A stretch of 64,000 nucleotides of DNA from Mycobacterium mantenii (GCF_010731775.1 NZ_AP022590.1:5518001-5582000); one strand, 5' to 3'; shown: positions 10,672 to 21,972, counted from the stretch's first letter. Notes: generated by a model not told the origin, from the sequence alone. A program made the numbers and translations.

Positions 10672-10693
10672 GAAGCTACCGGGTGGTAACTTC
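10672..10693. promoter_or_regulatory. Palindromic operator-like site upstream of fadE10
   Basis: Arms GAAGCTACC (10672-10680) and GGTAACTTC (10685-10693) are reverse complements with one mismatch, separated by GGGT. The site lies about 75 bases before the fadE10 start, where a TetR/FadR-type regulator of fatty acid catabolism could act. No regulator is adjacent. The palindrome is seen directly; its role is inferred. Confidence 0.45.
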
Positions 10694-10768
10694 GACCTCC
10701 GTAGGTGTGGTATTCGGGCCGGTAGTGGCTGCCCACACGTCGTGTGAGTCGTTAGCAAGGAGGCTGCG

Positions 10769-12721
10769 ATGTCACAGCAAGCGCAGGTCACCGAGGAGCA
10801 GGCGAGAGCTCTCGCCGAGGAATCTCGCGAAAGTGGTTGGGATAAACCGTCCTTCGCCAAAGAGTTGTTCCTTGGTCATTTTCCGTTAGAGCTGATACAC
10901 CCATTTCCCAAACCGTCCGATGCCGACGAGGAGCGCACCCGTGCGTTTCTCGACAAGGTGCGGCAATTTCTGGACACTGTCGACGGCCGTGTCATCGAGC
11001 GCGACGCGCAGATTCCCGATGAATACGTGAAGGGCCTGGCCGAATTGGGTTGTTTCGGCATGAAAATTCCGTCCGAATACGGCGGGCTGGGCATGTCGCA
11101 AGTTGCCTACAACCGCGCACTGATGATGATTTCGAGCGTTCATCCCAGTCTCGGCGCACTGCTGTCGGCTCATCAGTCGATCGGAGTACCCGAGCCGCTC
11201 AAACTCGCCGGAACCCCGGAACAGAAGCGGAAGTACTTGCCGCGGTGTGCTGCTGGGGCTATATCGGCGTTCCTACTCACCGAACCAGACGTGGGCTCAG
11301 ACCCGGCACGCTTGGCCTCGACGGCCACACCCGTCGAAGAGGGGAAGGCTTACGAACTCGAGGGTGTGAAGTTGTGGACCACCAACGGCGTGGTCGCCGA
11401 ATTGTTGGTAGTCATGGCCCGGGTGCCCAAGAGCGACGGGCACCGGGGTGGAATCAGCGCATTCGTGGTCGAGGCCGATTCGCCGGGGATCACCGTGGAG
11501 CGGCGTAACAAGTTCATGGGGCTGCGCGGTATTGAGAACGGCGTGACCAGGCTGCACCAGGTTCGGGTGCCCAGCGAAAATTTGATCGGCCGCGAAGGTG
11601 ACGGGCTCAAGATCGCGTTGACCACCCTCAACGCTGGACGGCTGTCGCTGCCGGCGACCGCGACGGGAGCGTCCAAATGGGCGCTGAAGATCGCCCGCGA
11701 ATGGTCTGGTGAGCGTGTGCAGTGGGGCAAGCCGCTGGCCAAACATGAAGCGGTGGCCGGCAAGGTCTCGTTCGTCGCCGCGACCAACTACGCGCTTGAT
11801 GCGGTGCTCGAATTGTCTTCGCAGATGGCCGACGAGGGACGCAACGACATCCGCATCGAGGCGGCGTTGGCCAAGTTGTGGGCTAGCGAGATGGCCTGCA
11901 CCGTCGGCGATGAGGTTTTGCAGATCCGCGGTGGGCGGGGCTATGAGACCGCGGAGTCGTTGGCCGCGCGAGGTGAGCGCGCGGTGCCCGTCGAGCAGGT
12001 GGTGCGGGACCTGCGGATCAACCGCATCTTCGAAGGATCCAGTGAGATCATGAGGCTGCTCATCGCCCGCGAGGCGGTCGATGCCCACCTCGCAGCGGCC
12101 GGCGACCTCGCCAAACCCGACACCGGCTTGCGGCAGAAGGCCGCCGCCGCGGTCGGCGCCAGCGGATTCTACGCGAAGTGGTTGCCACAGCTGGTCTTTG
12201 GCGAAGGTCAGCGACCAGGGGCGTACAACGAGTTCGGCCCGCTGGCGACGCACCTCCGGTTCGTCGAACGCTCATCCCGCAAGTTGGCCCGTAATACCTT
12301 TTACGGGATGGCGCGTTGGCAGGCCAAACTGGAGCAACGGCAGGGATTCCTCGGGCGCATCGTCGATATCGGTGCCGAGCTGTTCGCGATGTCCGCGGCG
12401 TGCGTGCGCGCCGAGGGCCAGCGTGTCGCCGATCCCACCGTCGGTCAACAGGCGTACGAGCTGGCCGAGACGTTCTGCCAGCAGGCGACCCTCCGCGTCG
12501 AAGCGTTGTTCCATTCGTTGTGGACCAACACCGACGGCAGCGATGTTCAGCTGACCCAAAATGTCCTGGAGGGCCGTTACGCCTGGCTGGAGGACGGGAT
12601 CGTCGACCAGTCAGAAGGCACCGGGCCTTGGATCGCGCACTGGGAGCCCGGCGAGTCGACCGAGGCCAATTTGGCCCGGCGATTTTTGACGGTGTCCGCG
12701 CCGTCGGAGGCGAATCTGTAG
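10769..12721 (+). CDS. fadE10: Acyl-CoA dehydrogenase family protein FadE10
   Basis: A 650-residue acyl-CoA dehydrogenase-fold flavoprotein, the same length as M. tuberculosis FadE10 and longer than ordinary FadE enzymes. FAD and substrate motifs AFLLTEPDVGSDPA, LWTTNG and the RGGRGYETAESLA helix are visible, as is a C-terminal extension of about 190 residues. AAGGAGG precedes the ATG. It is a single gene with a palindrome upstream. Physiological substrate uncertain; a role in fatty acid oxidation is inferred from family. Confidence 0.95.
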   Translation: MSQQAQVTEEQARALAEESRESGWDKPSFAKELFLGHFPLELIHPFPKPSDADEERTRAFLDKVRQFLDTVDGRVIERDAQIPDEYVKGLAELGCFGMKIPSEYGGLGMSQVAYNRALMMISSVHPSLGALLSAHQSIGVPEPLKLAGTPEQKRKYLPRCAAGAISAFLLTEPDVGSDPARLASTATPVEEGKAYELEGVKLWTTNGVVAELLVVMARVPKSDGHRGGISAFVVEADSPGITVERRNKFMGLRGIENGVTRLHQVRVPSENLIGREGDGLKIALTTLNAGRLSLPATATGASKWALKIAREWSGERVQWGKPLAKHEAVAGKVSFVAATNYALDAVLELSSQMADEGRNDIRIEAALAKLWASEMACTVGDEVLQIRGGRGYETAESLAARGERAVPVEQVVRDLRINRIFEGSSEIMRLLIAREAVDAHLAAAGDLAKPDTGLRQKAAAAVGASGFYAKWLPQLVFGEGQRPGAYNEFGPLATHLRFVERSSRKLARNTFYGMARWQAKLEQRQGFLGRIVDIGAELFAMSAACVRAEGQRVADPTVGQQAYELAETFCQQATLRVEALFHSLWTNTDGSDVQLTQNVLEGRYAWLEDGIVDQSEGTGPWIAHWEPGESTEANLARRFLTVSAPSEANL

Positions 12722-12779
12722 CTTCGCGTTCGATTTCTCCTAGTTCATCGACAGCCGTCGCTGGGGCAGAATTGTCGTC

Positions 12780-13784
12780 ATGGCCACCTACGTTGCCGGG
12801 ACGGGCGAATTCACCCGCGACACCAACTACATCACCACCCGCATCACTGCCGACGGGCGCGACGGGTACCCGGTAGAGCCCGGCCGGTATCGGCTGGTCG
12901 TCGCCCGGGCGTGCCCGTGGGCGAACCGCGCGATCATCGTGCGCCGCTTGTTGGGCCTGGAAAGCGTTCTCTCCATTGGCTTTTGCGGCCCCACCCACGA
13001 CGAGCGCAGTTGGACGTTCGACCTCGATCCGGGCGGCGTCGACCCGGTGCTGAAGATTCCGCGGCTGCAGGACGCCTACTTCAAGCGCTTTCCCGACTAC
13101 CCCAAAGGGATCACGGTCCCGGCGATCGTCGATGTTCCAACCGGTGCGGTGGTCACCAATGACTTCGCGCAGATGACGCTGGATCTCTCGACGGAGTGGT
13201 CGGCCTATCACCGCGACGGAGCGCCCGAGTTGTATCCCGAGCACCTGCGCGCGGAAATCGATGAGGTGAGCAAGAGGGTCTACACCGAAATCAACAACGG
13301 TGTGTACCGATGCGGGTTCGCCGGTTCACAGCAGGCCTACGAAGCGGCCTACGACCGGTTGTTCACCGCGCTGGATTGGGTGAGCGAGCGGCTGAGCAAT
13401 CAGCGATTCCTGTTGGGCGACACCATCACCGAGGCCGACGTGCGGTTGTTCACCACACTGGCCCGCTTCGACCCGGTCTATCACGGGCACTTCAAATGCA
13501 ATCGCAGCAAGTTGAGTGAGATGCCGGTGCTGTGGGCCTACGCGCGCGACCTGTTCCAGACGCCGGGCTTCGGTGACACCGTCGACTTCGTCCAGATCAA
13601 GCAGCACTACTACATCGTGCACGCCGACATCAATCCCACCCGGATCGTGCCCAAGGGTCCCGACCTGACCGGCTGGCTATCCCCGCACGGGCGAGAAAGC
13701 TTGGGAGGCAAGCCTTTTGGCGCCGGAACGCCGCCCGGGCCGCCGGTCGATGGTGAACGCGTACCCGCCGGCCACGGGGCTTGA
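12780..13784 (+). CDS. Glutathionyl-hydroquinone reductase-like protein (Ecm4/YqjG family)
   Basis: A 334-residue glutathione-transferase-fold protein of the omega-like family that reduces S-conjugated hydroquinones. The thioredoxin-like domain carries the family CPWA motif with nucleophile Cys45 (ARACPWANR), followed by GPTHDERSW and, in the all-helical domain, RFLLGDTITEADVRLF. Mycobacteria make mycothiol rather than glutathione, so the physiological thiol may be mycothiol; this is inference. H37Rv has the unrelated Rv0874c here. Confidence 0.88.
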   Translation: MATYVAGTGEFTRDTNYITTRITADGRDGYPVEPGRYRLVVARACPWANRAIIVRRLLGLESVLSIGFCGPTHDERSWTFDLDPGGVDPVLKIPRLQDAYFKRFPDYPKGITVPAIVDVPTGAVVTNDFAQMTLDLSTEWSAYHRDGAPELYPEHLRAEIDEVSKRVYTEINNGVYRCGFAGSQQAYEAAYDRLFTALDWVSERLSNQRFLLGDTITEADVRLFTTLARFDPVYHGHFKCNRSKLSEMPVLWAYARDLFQTPGFGDTVDFVQIKQHYYIVHADINPTRIVPKGPDLTGWLSPHGRESLGGKPFGAGTPPGPPVDGERVPAGHGA

Positions 13785-13813
13785 GCCACGCCGATGAGCC
13801 GCGCGGCTGATCC

Positions 13814-14314
13814 TCAAAAGGTCAGCCGCACGGACCATTCCGCGTGTGGGACATCGCGAAGCTCGCCGGCGGGATCGACCGCCAACGTCAGCAACTGCAC
13901 CACGATCCCGGCCAGCCGCCCGCGATGCGGGTCGACCGAGGGGATCGTCACGGCGAACCGGGTGCCCGGCCGGAAGATGGTGCTGGTGGTGTTCGTGGGG
14001 TCGTCATATACCTGCAGCAGTCGCCACGGCGCCCGGTAGATCGCATCGGGTACCGACAACTGAATCGGGTAGCGCTCGCTGACCCGCAGCTCGCCCTGAT
14101 TCTGCGGCGTCTCACAGTCCTCGAGGTTGAGCACGTTGCAGTACAGGTAGGGCCCCACCCGGGTTAGGTGACCGTGTGAATAAGCGCTGATCTCGGGGTG
14201 CCGCGGTCCGGTGCGGCCGACCAGCAGCCAGGTGCCGACGCCGGCGCCGACGCACAGGAGGGCCACCAGGCAGGCGAGCAGCACGGCCATCCCCCGCTTG
14301 CTTCCGGGTTTCAC
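13814..14314 (-). CDS. Exported DUF2771 protein, Rv0875c homologue
   Basis: A 166-residue protein with one N-terminal membrane segment (about 9-31) and an extracytoplasmic domain containing two conserved cysteines (YLYCNVLNLEDCETP), probably disulfide-linked. Family function unknown. Its ATG overlaps the stop of the upstream MFS gene (ATGA), so the pair is co-translated. Orthologue of Rv0875c. Confidence 0.88.
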   Translation of the reverse strand: MKPGSKRGMAVLLACLVALLCVGAGVGTWLLVGRTGPRHPEISAYSHGHLTRVGPYLYCNVLNLEDCETPQNQGELRVSERYPIQLSVPDAIYRAPWRLLQVYDDPTNTTSTIFRPGTRFAVTIPSVDPHRGRLAGIVVQLLTLAVDPAGELRDVPHAEWSVRLTF

Positions 14315-15993
14315 TCGGCTACCACCGCCGAAGCGCCGACACCCCGGCGCATGCCCTCCTGCTCGACCATAATCGGTCTATTTCCTCCCAGGCCGGGAAT
14401 CAGTGAGTTGCCGCGGAAGCTGACAAGGGTCTGCGCCAAGCCCAGGATGAGCAGCGCAGTGACCGCGGTGAAGCCGACCCACAGTTCGGTGTACACCAAC
14501 ACGCCCAGCGCGCCGCCGAGGACCCAGGCCAATTGCAGCGTCGACTCCGAGCGCCCGAAGCCCGATGCGCGGGACTCCTCCGGCAGGTCGTTCTGCAGCG
14601 ACGCGTCCAGCGACGCCTTCGCGATGGCGCTGGCCCCCGACGTGACCAGGGTGGCGATCACGGCCAGCATCAAGTTGCCGGCCACCGCGGCGGCCAGCGC
14701 GACCGCGCTCACCGCGACCGTGCAGCGCACCACGAGCACGGCGGGCCTGCCCAGCTTCAGGCGCGCACTGGTGAAGTTGCCGACGAAATTGCCGATCCCC
14801 GCCGCGGCGCCGATCATGCCGAGCATGGCGATCTGGGCCCAGCCGTTGGCCTGATGGGCCTTCGCGACGAACGCGGGATACAGGAACAAAAAGCCCACCA
14901 TGACCTTGATGGTGCAGTTACCCCATAGCGAGGTGATGATGTTGCGGCCCAACGGTTGCCGAAGCGCGCCGCTGACCTCCTGATGCCAGCTGCGCCGCAA
15001 CGGTTCACTGTCCTGGCGGTAGCTCAACGTGGCGGGAACCTCACCGGCCGTCACCTCGACCCAGCGTGGTATCCGCATGGACAGCGTGGCGCCGGCGATC
15101 GTCACCGCGATCACCACGAACAACGCCCCGGGCAGCTTGAACAGGTGGGTGCAGGCGAATTCCACACCACCGGCGATGGCACCGCCGACGATGGTGCCGC
15201 CCAGCAGGCCGAACATGGTCAGCCGGGCGTTGACCCGCACCAGGTCGATGGTCGGCGGCATCACCCGTGGTGTCACCGCGCTGCGCAGCACGCTGAACGA
15301 TTTCGAGAACACCATCATCGCGAGCGCGCACGGATAGAGCACCCACGACGGGAAACTGCCGGTGGCGCCGTTGTAGTTCATGATCAGCAGCACCGCCAGT
15401 GCGGTGCGCAGGGCGAACGACGCGGCCAGCGCAACGCGGCGGCCGTGCTGCAACCGGTCCAGCGCCGGACCGATGAACGGTGCGACCACGGCGAACGGCG
15501 CGATGGTGATCAACAGGTACAGCGCGACCCGGCCCTTGCTCTCTCCGGTGGCCGCGGCGAAGAACAATGTGTTGGCCAGCGCGACGGCCATCGCGGCGTC
15601 GACGGCGAAGTTGGCCACCACCGGCCACGTCAGCGCCGTCAGGCCGGACTTGTCGGCGCCGTCGGCCGTCGCGGCGCGCTGCACCATCCAGTACATCCGC
15701 GAGCCCATTTCGCGGCTGCGCAGCGCGGCGGCGCGGGTGACGGTGATCCGCTCGCCGGAGACCGGACCGCGAGACGCCGTGCCGCTGCTGCGCTCCGGCT
15801 CCGGCTGATGGCCCAGCGGCGGCAGATAGCGGTTGGCGCTCGGCATCGGCGACGGGCGCCGCGTGCGCCGATCGGTGCTGTCGCCGGCAGGGTAGTTGGC
15901 CGCGCCCGGATGTTGGGAGGCGGCGCCGTTGCGGGGCCGGCGGCCCCGCTGAGAGGGCACACGGCCCGGATCGTTTTGCCGCCGTCCAGACAC
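14311..15993 (-). CDS. MFS-type membrane transporter, Rv0876c homologue
   Basis: A 560-residue polytopic membrane protein. About 110 basic, Pro/Arg-rich cytosolic residues precede roughly 12 hydrophobic segments of major facilitator type. The GTG start (V-S-G-R-R-Q-N-D) follows GGGAGA at a good distance and matches the length of Rv0876c; a reading from 16176 runs through non-homologous sequence. It is coupled to the DUF2771 gene. The transported substrate is unknown. Confidence 0.87.
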   Translation of the reverse strand: MSGRRQNDPGRVPSQRGRRPRNGAASQHPGAANYPAGDSTDRRTRRPSPMPSANRYLPPLGHQPEPERSSGTASRGPVSGERITVTRAAALRSREMGSRMYWMVQRAATADGADKSGLTALTWPVVANFAVDAAMAVALANTLFFAAATGESKGRVALYLLITIAPFAVVAPFIGPALDRLQHGRRVALAASFALRTALAVLLIMNYNGATGSFPSWVLYPCALAMMVFSKSFSVLRSAVTPRVMPPTIDLVRVNARLTMFGLLGGTIVGGAIAGGVEFACTHLFKLPGALFVVIAVTIAGATLSMRIPRWVEVTAGEVPATLSYRQDSEPLRRSWHQEVSGALRQPLGRNIITSLWGNCTIKVMVGFLFLYPAFVAKAHQANGWAQIAMLGMIGAAAGIGNFVGNFTSARLKLGRPAVLVVRCTVAVSAVALAAAVAGNLMLAVIATLVTSGASAIAKASLDASLQNDLPEESRASGFGRSESTLQLAWVLGGALGVLVYTELWVGFTAVTALLILGLAQTLVSFRGNSLIPGLGGNRPIMVEQEGMRRGVGASAVVAE

Positions 15994-16090
15994 GTTCCGA
16001 TTCTCCCCTATGCCGACTCCGTGCGTCTGCAGGTAACGGGGTGTGGCTCGCCAACCTAGTATTGGAAACGCAATGCAGAAAGAAGGCAGC

Positions 16091-17125
16091 GTGACCAGAC
16101 CCAGCGAGGAGCCCTCCGTGGAATCCGCCGTGGCAACCGTGGACGACTGGCCGGAGGGCTTGGCGGCGGTGCTCACGGGCGCGGCAGACCAGGCGAGGGC
16201 CGCCGTCGTGGAGTTCAGCGGGCCGGAGATGGTCGGCGACTATCTGGGCGTCGGCTACGAAGACCCGAACACCGCGACCCACCGGTTCCTGGCGCACCTG
16301 CCCGGTTACCAGGGGTGGCAGTGGGCGGTCGTCGTGGCGGCCTATCCCGGCGCCGAGCACGCCACGATCAGCGAGGTGGTGCTGGTACCGGGGCCGACGG
16401 CATTGCTGGCACCCGAGTGGGTGCCATGGGAGCACCGGGTGCGGCCCGGGGATCTGAGTCCCGGCGATCTGCTGGCGCCCGCCACCGACGATCCTCGGCT
16501 GGTTCCCGGCTACACCGCCAGCGGGGACCTTCAGGTCGACGAGACCGCCGCCGAGATCGGGTTGGGCCGGCGTTGGGTGATGAGCGCCGAGGGCCGCGCG
16601 GACGCGGCCGAACGCTGGCGCACCGGCGATTACGGCCCCGACTCGCCGATGGCGCGATCCACCAAGCGGGTGTGCCTCGACTGCGGTTTCTTCCTGCCGC
16701 TGTCGGGATCCCTGGGGGCGCTGTTCGGGGTGTGCGGCAACGAATTGTCGGCCGACGGGCACATCGTCGACAAGCTGTACGGCTGCGGTGCTCACTCGGA
16801 CACTCCGGCCCCGGCGGGCACCGGGTCGCCGGCGTACGAGCCCTACGACGACGGCCTGCTGGACCTCACCCAGGCACCGGTCGAGCCGTCGGCGCCGTCT
16901 GGAGAAGCGTCGGAGGCGCCGGAAGCGCAGGCGGAATCCGCGACCCAAGAGCCGGCGACTCAAGAGTCCGCGACTCAAGAACCCGCGACCGAGGAGTCCG
17001 CGATCCAAGAACTTGCGGCCCAGGAACCGGCGGCCCAAGAACCGGCGACCCAGGCGTCTCGGCCCGAGACACCGGCCGAGACGCCGGAAGGCCAGCAGCC
17101 GCCGCAGAGCGAAACGACGGACTAG
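16091..17125 (+). CDS. DUF3027 protein with C-terminal Glu/Pro/Ala repeats, Rv0877 homologue
   Basis: A 344-residue protein. The conserved DUF3027 domain spans about 15-230 and includes a zinc-ribbon-like CLDCGF...GVCGNE cysteine set. Residues about 282-322 are a degenerate five-residue repeat ([10 protein letters not shown] and variants), an acidic low-complexity tail that makes this homologue longer than Rv0877. The GTG start follows AAAGAAGG. Its TAG stop overlaps the stop of the convergent SRPBCC gene in a shared CTAG. Function unknown. Confidence 0.85.
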   Translation: MTRPSEEPSVESAVATVDDWPEGLAAVLTGAADQARAAVVEFSGPEMVGDYLGVGYEDPNTATHRFLAHLPGYQGWQWAVVVAAYPGAEHATISEVVLVPGPTALLAPEWVPWEHRVRPGDLSPGDLLAPATDDPRLVPGYTASGDLQVDETAAEIGLGRRWVMSAEGRADAAERWRTGDYGPDSPMARSTKRVCLDCGFFLPLSGSLGALFGVCGNELSADGHIVDKLYGCGAHSDTPAPAGTGSPAYEPYDDGLLDLTQAPVEPSAPSGEASEAPEAQAESATQEPATQESATQEPATEESAIQELAAQEPAAQEPATQASRPETPAETPEGQQPPQSETTD

Positions 17126-17577
17126 CCGGTCTCGGCGGCGGCCTTGATGCGCGCCAGCGAGGCGTTCATGCCGTCGAGCAATTCACGCTCGAAGTTGGCT
17201 GTCCCGCCGAAGAGCGCATTCACCGACAGGTTCGAAAACGCGGTGACGCCGTTTTCGGCGTGACGGCTCTCGATCAGCCGGGTGCCCTCGCCGCTGGGCT
17301 CGAGCTCGTAGCTCCAGATGGTGTTGTTGGTGTCGACGCGGAACGCGAGCTTGCGGTCGGGAACGATCTCGACGACCGTGCACGTGGTCGGCCAGAACAT
17401 GCGCTTGCGGCGGTTGAGGTTGAGGGTCCGGGTGCCCTGACGCACCGGGCCGAAGGGCTTCATCCAACGACACTGCGGACTCCACTGCGGCATTCGCCGC
17501 AGGTCGGAAATCAATCCCCACACCGTGGCGACCGGTGCGTTGATGTCGACGTGGGCTTGCAACAGCGGGGCTACCAT
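17122..17577 (-). CDS. SRPBCC (START-like) family protein
   Basis: A 151-residue polyketide cyclase/START-like fold protein with the family pattern: beta start ([20 protein letters not shown]), the PQWSPQC segment, and a C-terminal helix. Such proteins bind hydrophobic ligands. The ATG is preceded by GGAGCGATGG-type sequence. It lies where H37Rv has PPE13 (Rv0878c). Ligand unknown. Confidence 0.83.
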   Translation of the reverse strand: MVAPLLQAHVDINAPVATVWGLISDLRRMPQWSPQCRWMKPFGPVRQGTRTLNLNRRKRMFWPTTCTVVEIVPDRKLAFRVDTNNTIWSYELEPSGEGTRLIESRHAENGVTAFSNLSVNALFGGTANFERELLDGMNASLARIKAAAETG

Positions 17578-17597
17578 CGCTCCTCCAGGGGTGCGAA

Positions 17598-17873
17598 TTA
17601 CTTGTGGTCGAGATAGTTTTCGAGGCCGGCCTGCGCGCCGCGTGCACCGCGACGGGCCGCGGCGAGCTGCAGCAGGAAGATGCTCGTGCCGAGCACCCCC
17701 ACACCCAGCCCGGCCAGGGCCACCGGACGCCAACATTGCAGGGCGGGCACCAGGAAAGCGGCCGCCACCGCGGACAGCCAACCCAACGCGCCGAGCGCGA
17801 TGAACGGCCACACCTGCAGCAGCGCGGCCGGCAGCGGCGGCGCGGTGGGGTTGTGACCGGGTTCGGCAGACAT
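17598..17873 (-). CDS. DUF2530 small membrane protein, Rv0879c homologue
   Basis: A 91-residue protein with two hydrophobic segments (about 20-42 and 50-72) and a basic C-terminus, matching the length of Rv0879c when the ATG at 17873 is used. It lies 20 bases upstream of the SRPBCC gene on the same strand, so the two may be co-transcribed. Function unknown. Confidence 0.82.
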   Translation of the reverse strand: MSAEPGHNPTAPPLPAALLQVWPFIALGALGWLSAVAAAFLVPALQCWRPVALAGLGVGVLGTSIFLLQLAAARRGARGAQAGLENYLDHK

Positions 17874-18068
17874 CGCGCTTAACATAACCCGCCGCCGGTG
17901 TCCGCGGGCGGCGCACCCACGAGCCGATGTGAATTACCCGACCCGGCCGAACGTGATACCCGCGCGGAAGCATTTCGATGAAAAACCCGCAGCGTAGCGA
18001 AAGGGATCAACACCGCTCGTTCACCGGTTGGTGTCCCGGTTTCTCGGCCTGCCGTGTAACCTCGCGCC

Positions 18069-18500
18069 ATGCCTGACAGCGATGCGCGGCTGGCCAGCGA
18101 CCTGTCACTGGCTGTTATGCGGCTGGCCCGCCAACTGCGGTTTCGGAATCCGTCGTCGCCGGTGTCCCTGTCCCAGCTGTCGGCGCTGGCGATGCTGACC
18201 AACGAAGGCCCGATGACGCCCGGTGCCCTGGCGATTCGCGAACGCGTCCGGCCGCCGTCGATGACCCGGGTGATCGCGTCGCTGGCCGAAATGGGACTGG
18301 TGGACCGCGCGCCGCACCCGGTCGACGGCCGGCAGGTGCTCGTCTCGGTGTCGGAGTCCGGGGCCGAGCTGGTCAAGGCCAACCGCCGTGCCCGCCAGGA
18401 GTGGCTCGCCAAGCGGCTGGCGACGTTGAACAGCGAACAACGCGACACCCTGCGTAGCGCGGCCGACCTGATGTTGGCCCTGGTCGACGAAGGCCCGTGA
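18069..18500 (+). CDS. MarR-family transcriptional regulator, Rv0880 homologue
   Basis: A 143-residue winged helix-turn-helix repressor. The recognition region ([21 protein letters not shown]) and wing ([18 protein letters not shown]) are well conserved, with a C-terminal dimerisation helix. The upstream region to 17874 (about 195 bases) is the probable site of autoregulation. Its stop overlaps the GTG start of the downstream methyltransferase. The ligand is unknown. Confidence 0.92.
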   Translation: MPDSDARLASDLSLAVMRLARQLRFRNPSSPVSLSQLSALAMLTNEGPMTPGALAIRERVRPPSMTRVIASLAEMGLVDRAPHPVDGRQVLVSVSESGAELVKANRRARQEWLAKRLATLNSEQRDTLRSAADLMLALVDEGP

Positions 18501-19354
18501 GTTACCGGACCGAAGCCCTGAATATTCAGGACGTTGACGACCCCGACGATCCGAGGCTCGACGATTTCCGCGACCTGAACAGCGTCGATCGCCGTCCCGA
18601 TCTGCCGTCCGGCAAGGGGCTGGTGATCGCCGAGGGTGTGCTGGTGGTGCAGCGCATGCTCGCCTCACGGTTTCACCCGCATGCCCTGCTGGGCACCGAC
18701 CGCCGGCTCGCAGAGCTCGAAAACGACCTGGCCGGCGGCGCCGTGCCGTTCTACCGGACCTCCGCCGACGTCATGGCCCGGGTGGTCGGCTTTCATCTCA
18801 ACCGCGGCGTGCTGGCGGCCGCCCGGCGGGCGCCCGAACCCAGCGTCGCCGAGGTGATCGCCGGGGCCCGCACCGTCGCGGTGCTCGAAGGGGTCAACGA
18901 CCACGAGAACCTGGGCTCGATCTTTCGCAACGCGGCAGGGCTCGGCGTCGACGCGGTGGTCTTCGGCAGCGGCTGTGCCGACCCGCTGTACCGCCGCGCG
19001 GTTCGGGTGTCGATGGGCCACGCGCTGCTGGTGCCGTATGCGCACGCAACCCGTTGGCCCGCCGAGCTTGCGACGTTGCGGGAGAACGGTTTTCGGCTTC
19101 TGGCGATGACCCCGCAAGGCGCCGCATGCGCGTTGCCGGAGGCGATGACGGCCGCGCGCGACGAACGCGTCGCGGTGTTGGTCGGCGCCGAAGGGCCGGG
19201 GCTGACGCCGGCCACCCTGCGGTTGAGTGATGTGCGCGTGCGTATTCCGATGTCGCGGGGCACCGACTCGCTCAACGTCGCGACGGCGGCGGCGTTGGCG
19301 TTCTACGAGCGGGCCCGCTCGGCGACGGGAGGTGGCGATGGACAGCCAAGCTAG
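18497..19354 (+). CDS. TrmH/SpoU-family RNA 2'-O-methyltransferase, Rv0881 homologue
   Basis: A 285-residue SPOUT-class methyltransferase. It has an N-terminal substrate-binding extension, then knot motifs [19 protein letters not shown] and the SAM-binding knot [15 protein letters not shown]. It probably methylates a ribose in rRNA or tRNA; the target is not known. The GTG start overlaps the MarR stop by four bases, and the 3' end overlaps the start of the next gene by 17 bases. Confidence 0.9.
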   Translation: MSYRTEALNIQDVDDPDDPRLDDFRDLNSVDRRPDLPSGKGLVIAEGVLVVQRMLASRFHPHALLGTDRRLAELENDLAGGAVPFYRTSADVMARVVGFHLNRGVLAAARRAPEPSVAEVIAGARTVAVLEGVNDHENLGSIFRNAAGLGVDAVVFGSGCADPLYRRAVRVSMGHALLVPYAHATRWPAELATLRENGFRLLAMTPQGAACALPEAMTAARDERVAVLVGAEGPGLTPATLRLSDVRVRIPMSRGTDSLNVATAAALAFYERARSATGGGDGQPS

Positions 19355-19640
19355 GCTCCGGCTGATGAGAGACGAGTCCGTGCCCTGGGCAACGGGTTTG
19401 ACGGTGACCGCATTCGTCGCGGCGGTCACGGGCGCCGCGATCGTGGTGCTCAGTCTGGGGCTGGTGCGCGTGAACGCGCTGCTGGCCATCGGGCTCAACG
19501 TGGTGGCCGCCGGGGGTTTGGCGCCTACGTTGTGGGGGTGGCGGCGTACGCCGGTGCTGCGCTGGTTCGTGTTCGGTGCCGCAGTGGGGGCCGCGGGCGC
19601 GTGGGTTGTGCTGCTCGCCTTGGCGGCGGGTCGCGCTTAG
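19338..19640 (+). CDS. DUF2537 small membrane protein, Rv0882 homologue
   Basis: A 100-residue protein with three hydrophobic segments (about 20-42, 48-65, 75-97). The ATG is preceded by GGGAGGTGG inside the end of the methyltransferase gene, so it is the third gene of a MarR-SpoU-DUF2537 operon. Function unknown. A tandem palindromic repeat follows it. Confidence 0.8.
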   Translation: MDSQARLRLMRDESVPWATGLTVTAFVAAVTGAAIVVLSLGLVRVNALLAIGLNVVAAGGLAPTLWGWRRTPVLRWFVFGAAVGAAGAWVVLLALAAGRA

Positions 19641-19749
19641 TGGTGATCGCGAGCGCGGCAAAGCCGGGCGAAGCGGGTCGCCACCGTCGGGACTAGTGGT
19701 GATCGCGAGCGCGGCAAAGCCGGGCGAAGCGGGTCGCCACCGTCGGCCC
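19638..19749. repeat. Tandem 56-bp palindromic repeat between convergent genes
   Basis: Two near-identical 56-base copies begin at 19638 and 19694, differing only in their last bases. Each starts GTGGTGATCGCGAGCGCGGC and ends with GCGGGTCGCCACC, which is largely complementary to its own start, so each copy can fold into a long imperfect hairpin. It fills the space between the converging DUF2537 and sepH genes, where it may terminate transcription. A related element lies at 24747-24866. Confidence 0.85.
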
Positions 19750-20519
19750 TAGCGCTGTCCGCCCGAGCGCACGCCGAGCAACACGTCCTCCCATGCCGGG
19801 ATGACCGGCTTGCCCCGGCGGGTGTGCACGGGCTTTTCGTCGGGCTCCGCGACCGGTGCTTCCGCGACGGGCGGCTTCGCCGGCTCTTCGAAGTCGACGT
19901 GGGCCACCCGGGCCACCGGGCGCAGCGGGCGTTCGAAGGTGGGGTCGATCAGGGCACTGGCCGCGTCGTCGATGGCGGTGACCGTTCCGCCGTGGGCGCC
20001 CGGAGAGAAGCAGAAATGCGCGAGGTTGTCGGAACGGCCGACCTTCCACGCGAGCTGCACCGTCCAGCGGTTGTCTTCGTTGCGCCAGGCGTCCCAGCTG
20101 AGTTTGTCGTGGCTGAGCCCCCGGGTTACCAGGGCGGCGCTGACCGTCTCCAGCAGGGTCAGCACCGCGGGACCATCGGCCAGCATCGGATGTGCGGCGG
20201 TTGCCAACTCCGCGGCGCGGAACCGTTCCAGCAGCACCGGGTGGGCAAAGCGGCGGATCCGCGACACCTCCGAACCCGACGCCGCGGCGACCTGCTCGAC
20301 GGAGGCGCCGGCGCGAATCTTGGCCTGAATTTCTTTGGGGCTCAGCATGTTGGTGACTTCAATCTCGAGCTGCGGTTGCTCAGAGGACAGGGCCGCCTCG
20401 CGCAGCAACGCTCGCAGGCGGTCGTCGGCCGCCAGCTTGAACTGCTCCGCGGGATCGTCACCCTCGCAGATGACATATTTGCTGTCGGCATCCAGCCCAA
20501 CCACTTTGAGTTCCCGCAT
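19749..20519 (-). CDS. sepH: Septation regulator SepH (DUF3071)
   Basis: A 256-residue protein of the actinobacterial SepH family, which binds FtsZ and promotes Z-ring assembly. The N-terminal DUF3071 domain contains the helix-turn-helix-like segment AAASGSEVSRIRRFAHPVLL. A flexible Pro/Glu linker leads to the conserved C-terminal peptide PAWEDVLLGVR. The role is known from Streptomyces and transferred by family. It ends inside the tandem palindromic repeat. Orthologue of Rv0883c. Confidence 0.92.
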   Translation of the reverse strand: MRELKVVGLDADSKYVICEGDDPAEQFKLAADDRLRALLREAALSSEQPQLEIEVTNMLSPKEIQAKIRAGASVEQVAAASGSEVSRIRRFAHPVLLERFRAAELATAAHPMLADGPAVLTLLETVSAALVTRGLSHDKLSWDAWRNEDNRWTVQLAWKVGRSDNLAHFCFSPGAHGGTVTAIDDAASALIDPTFERPLRPVARVAHVDFEEPAKPPVAEAPVAEPDEKPVHTRRGKPVIPAWEDVLLGVRSGGQR

Positions 20520-20641
20520 GGTTATCTCCTCGCAGGCTCCGTGCAGGTCAGCGACGGACCCGTCACGTGCGCACTCTAGTCCAGCAACCGCCCATCACCT
20601 GTGCTGACACGCGGTGTGGTTGCCTGTCGATTGCCGCCCGG

Positions 20642-21904
<1,263 letters not shown>

Positions 21905-21952
21905 TCAGGTCACAGTGCCTAGAGGGGGCCTAGGAAATATCCGGTACCTGCG

Positions 21953-21972
21953 GTACTGTCTGGACACAGTAC
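21953..21972. promoter_or_regulatory. 20-bp palindrome upstream of the AurF-like gene
   Basis: Perfect arms GTACTGT (21953-21959) and ACAGTAC (21966-21972) are separated by six bases, a spacing suited to a dimeric regulator. A second inverted repeat, CCTAG/CCTAGG-like, lies just upstream (about 21918-21933). Both are between serC and the diiron gene, about 35 bases before the latter's start. The cognate regulator is unknown. Confidence 0.5.
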
